From assembly GCA_934597165.1 (NCBI GenBank), contig CAKTQP010000023.1:1-31264 (forward strand): a DNA stretch of 31,264 bases, read 5' to 3'. Positions 31,088-31,264 of the stretch are shown in pieces (positions within the stretch are counted from its first letter, which is position 1; the number at the start of each line of letters is the position of its first letter). The notes under the pieces were generated by a model. It saw nothing but the letters and a program-made list of their open reading frames with translations. It made no database searches and had not been told where the DNA came from. The stretch comes from an uncultured Oscillospiraceae bacterium. GTDB taxonomy: Bacteria; Bacillota; Clostridia; Oscillospirales; Oscillospiraceae. The translations under genes and the position numbers were made by a program.

Positions 31088-31264
31088 GGGAGTCCCTCCA
31101 CATCTTATAGGTTGTCTTATGGGTATGTGGGGAACTCGAGAATTAGAACTGCTGAACAGGGGTCAAGCCGCGCAGCGCCAGTTAAGCTTTTTTCGCTTCC
31201 TTTTCTTCACGATAAGTGAGATTCCAAATCTATGATTTGGCTCAATCGAACTTACACAGAGTGA
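31088..31264. other. Right edge, no supported gene
   Basis: About 180 bp with a 7-bp stem CCAAATC/GATTTGG (about 31223-31239). Short frames run off the edge on the minus strand, for example one ending in REEKEAKKA, but none can be identified. Confidence 0.35.

Overview
The window looks like chromosomal DNA from a GC-rich anaerobic Firmicute of the gut Clostridia, most plausibly the Oscillospiraceae/Ruminococcaceae group. This is inferred from gene content: an Enterococcus-type V-ATPase operon, a Val-Asp-Phe-Gly-Cys tRNA cluster, a YerC/TrpR-like repressor, Hsp33, strong AGGAGG ribosome binding sites, CCA-encoded tRNAs and consensus sigma-A promoters. No rRNA, CRISPR array, insertion sequence or intact integrase is visible.

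Left part (1-3690). A tRNA-Gly(CCC) with a strong hairpin terminator is followed by a short tandem repeat and a two-gene XRE regulator/zinc-ribbon cassette that looks like mobile-element cargo. Facing it is a tightly coupled three-gene minus-strand operon: a HAD phosphatase, a membrane-anchored Mrr-like nuclease and an unrecognised 125-residue protein, joined by ATGA and GTGA overlaps. A DUF421/YetF membrane protein diverges from it.

Middle part (3690-15200). A full-length pyruvate carboxylase is preceded by a sigma-A promoter whose -35 box lies inside overlapping palindromes. Next come a polar amino-acid ABC permease and ATPase without a binding protein, then a 0.7 kb geneless stretch with an 11-bp tandem repeat and a purine-rich tract. 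After that are a DinJ/RelB-type antitoxin with a YoeB-type toxin behind a consensus promoter with four phased repeats, tRNA-Arg(ACG), an uppP-ftsK pair (cell envelope and chromosome segregation) and the five-tRNA cluster.

Right part (15200-31264). hslO (Hsp33), a SAM methyltransferase and a YerC-like regulator lie on the minus strand. A DUF3298/RsiV-like protein, a divergent purA and a PucR/CdaR-like regulator lie on the plus strand. The largest unit is a nine-gene V-type ATPase operon on the minus strand in the order F(H)-I-K-E-C-G(F)-A-B-D, from a promoter near 30120 to a terminator near 21350. Its K subunit keeps the residues that bind Na+ in Enterococcus hirae NtpK, so a sodium-coupled enzyme is inferred. 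A tandem-OB-fold SSB-like gene ends the window.

The least explained items are the HAD/Mrr-like/orphan operon, the pyc operator palindromes, the 11-bp repeat block, the hybrid toxin-antitoxin pair and the divergent PurA. None is proven to be a new system from sequence alone.
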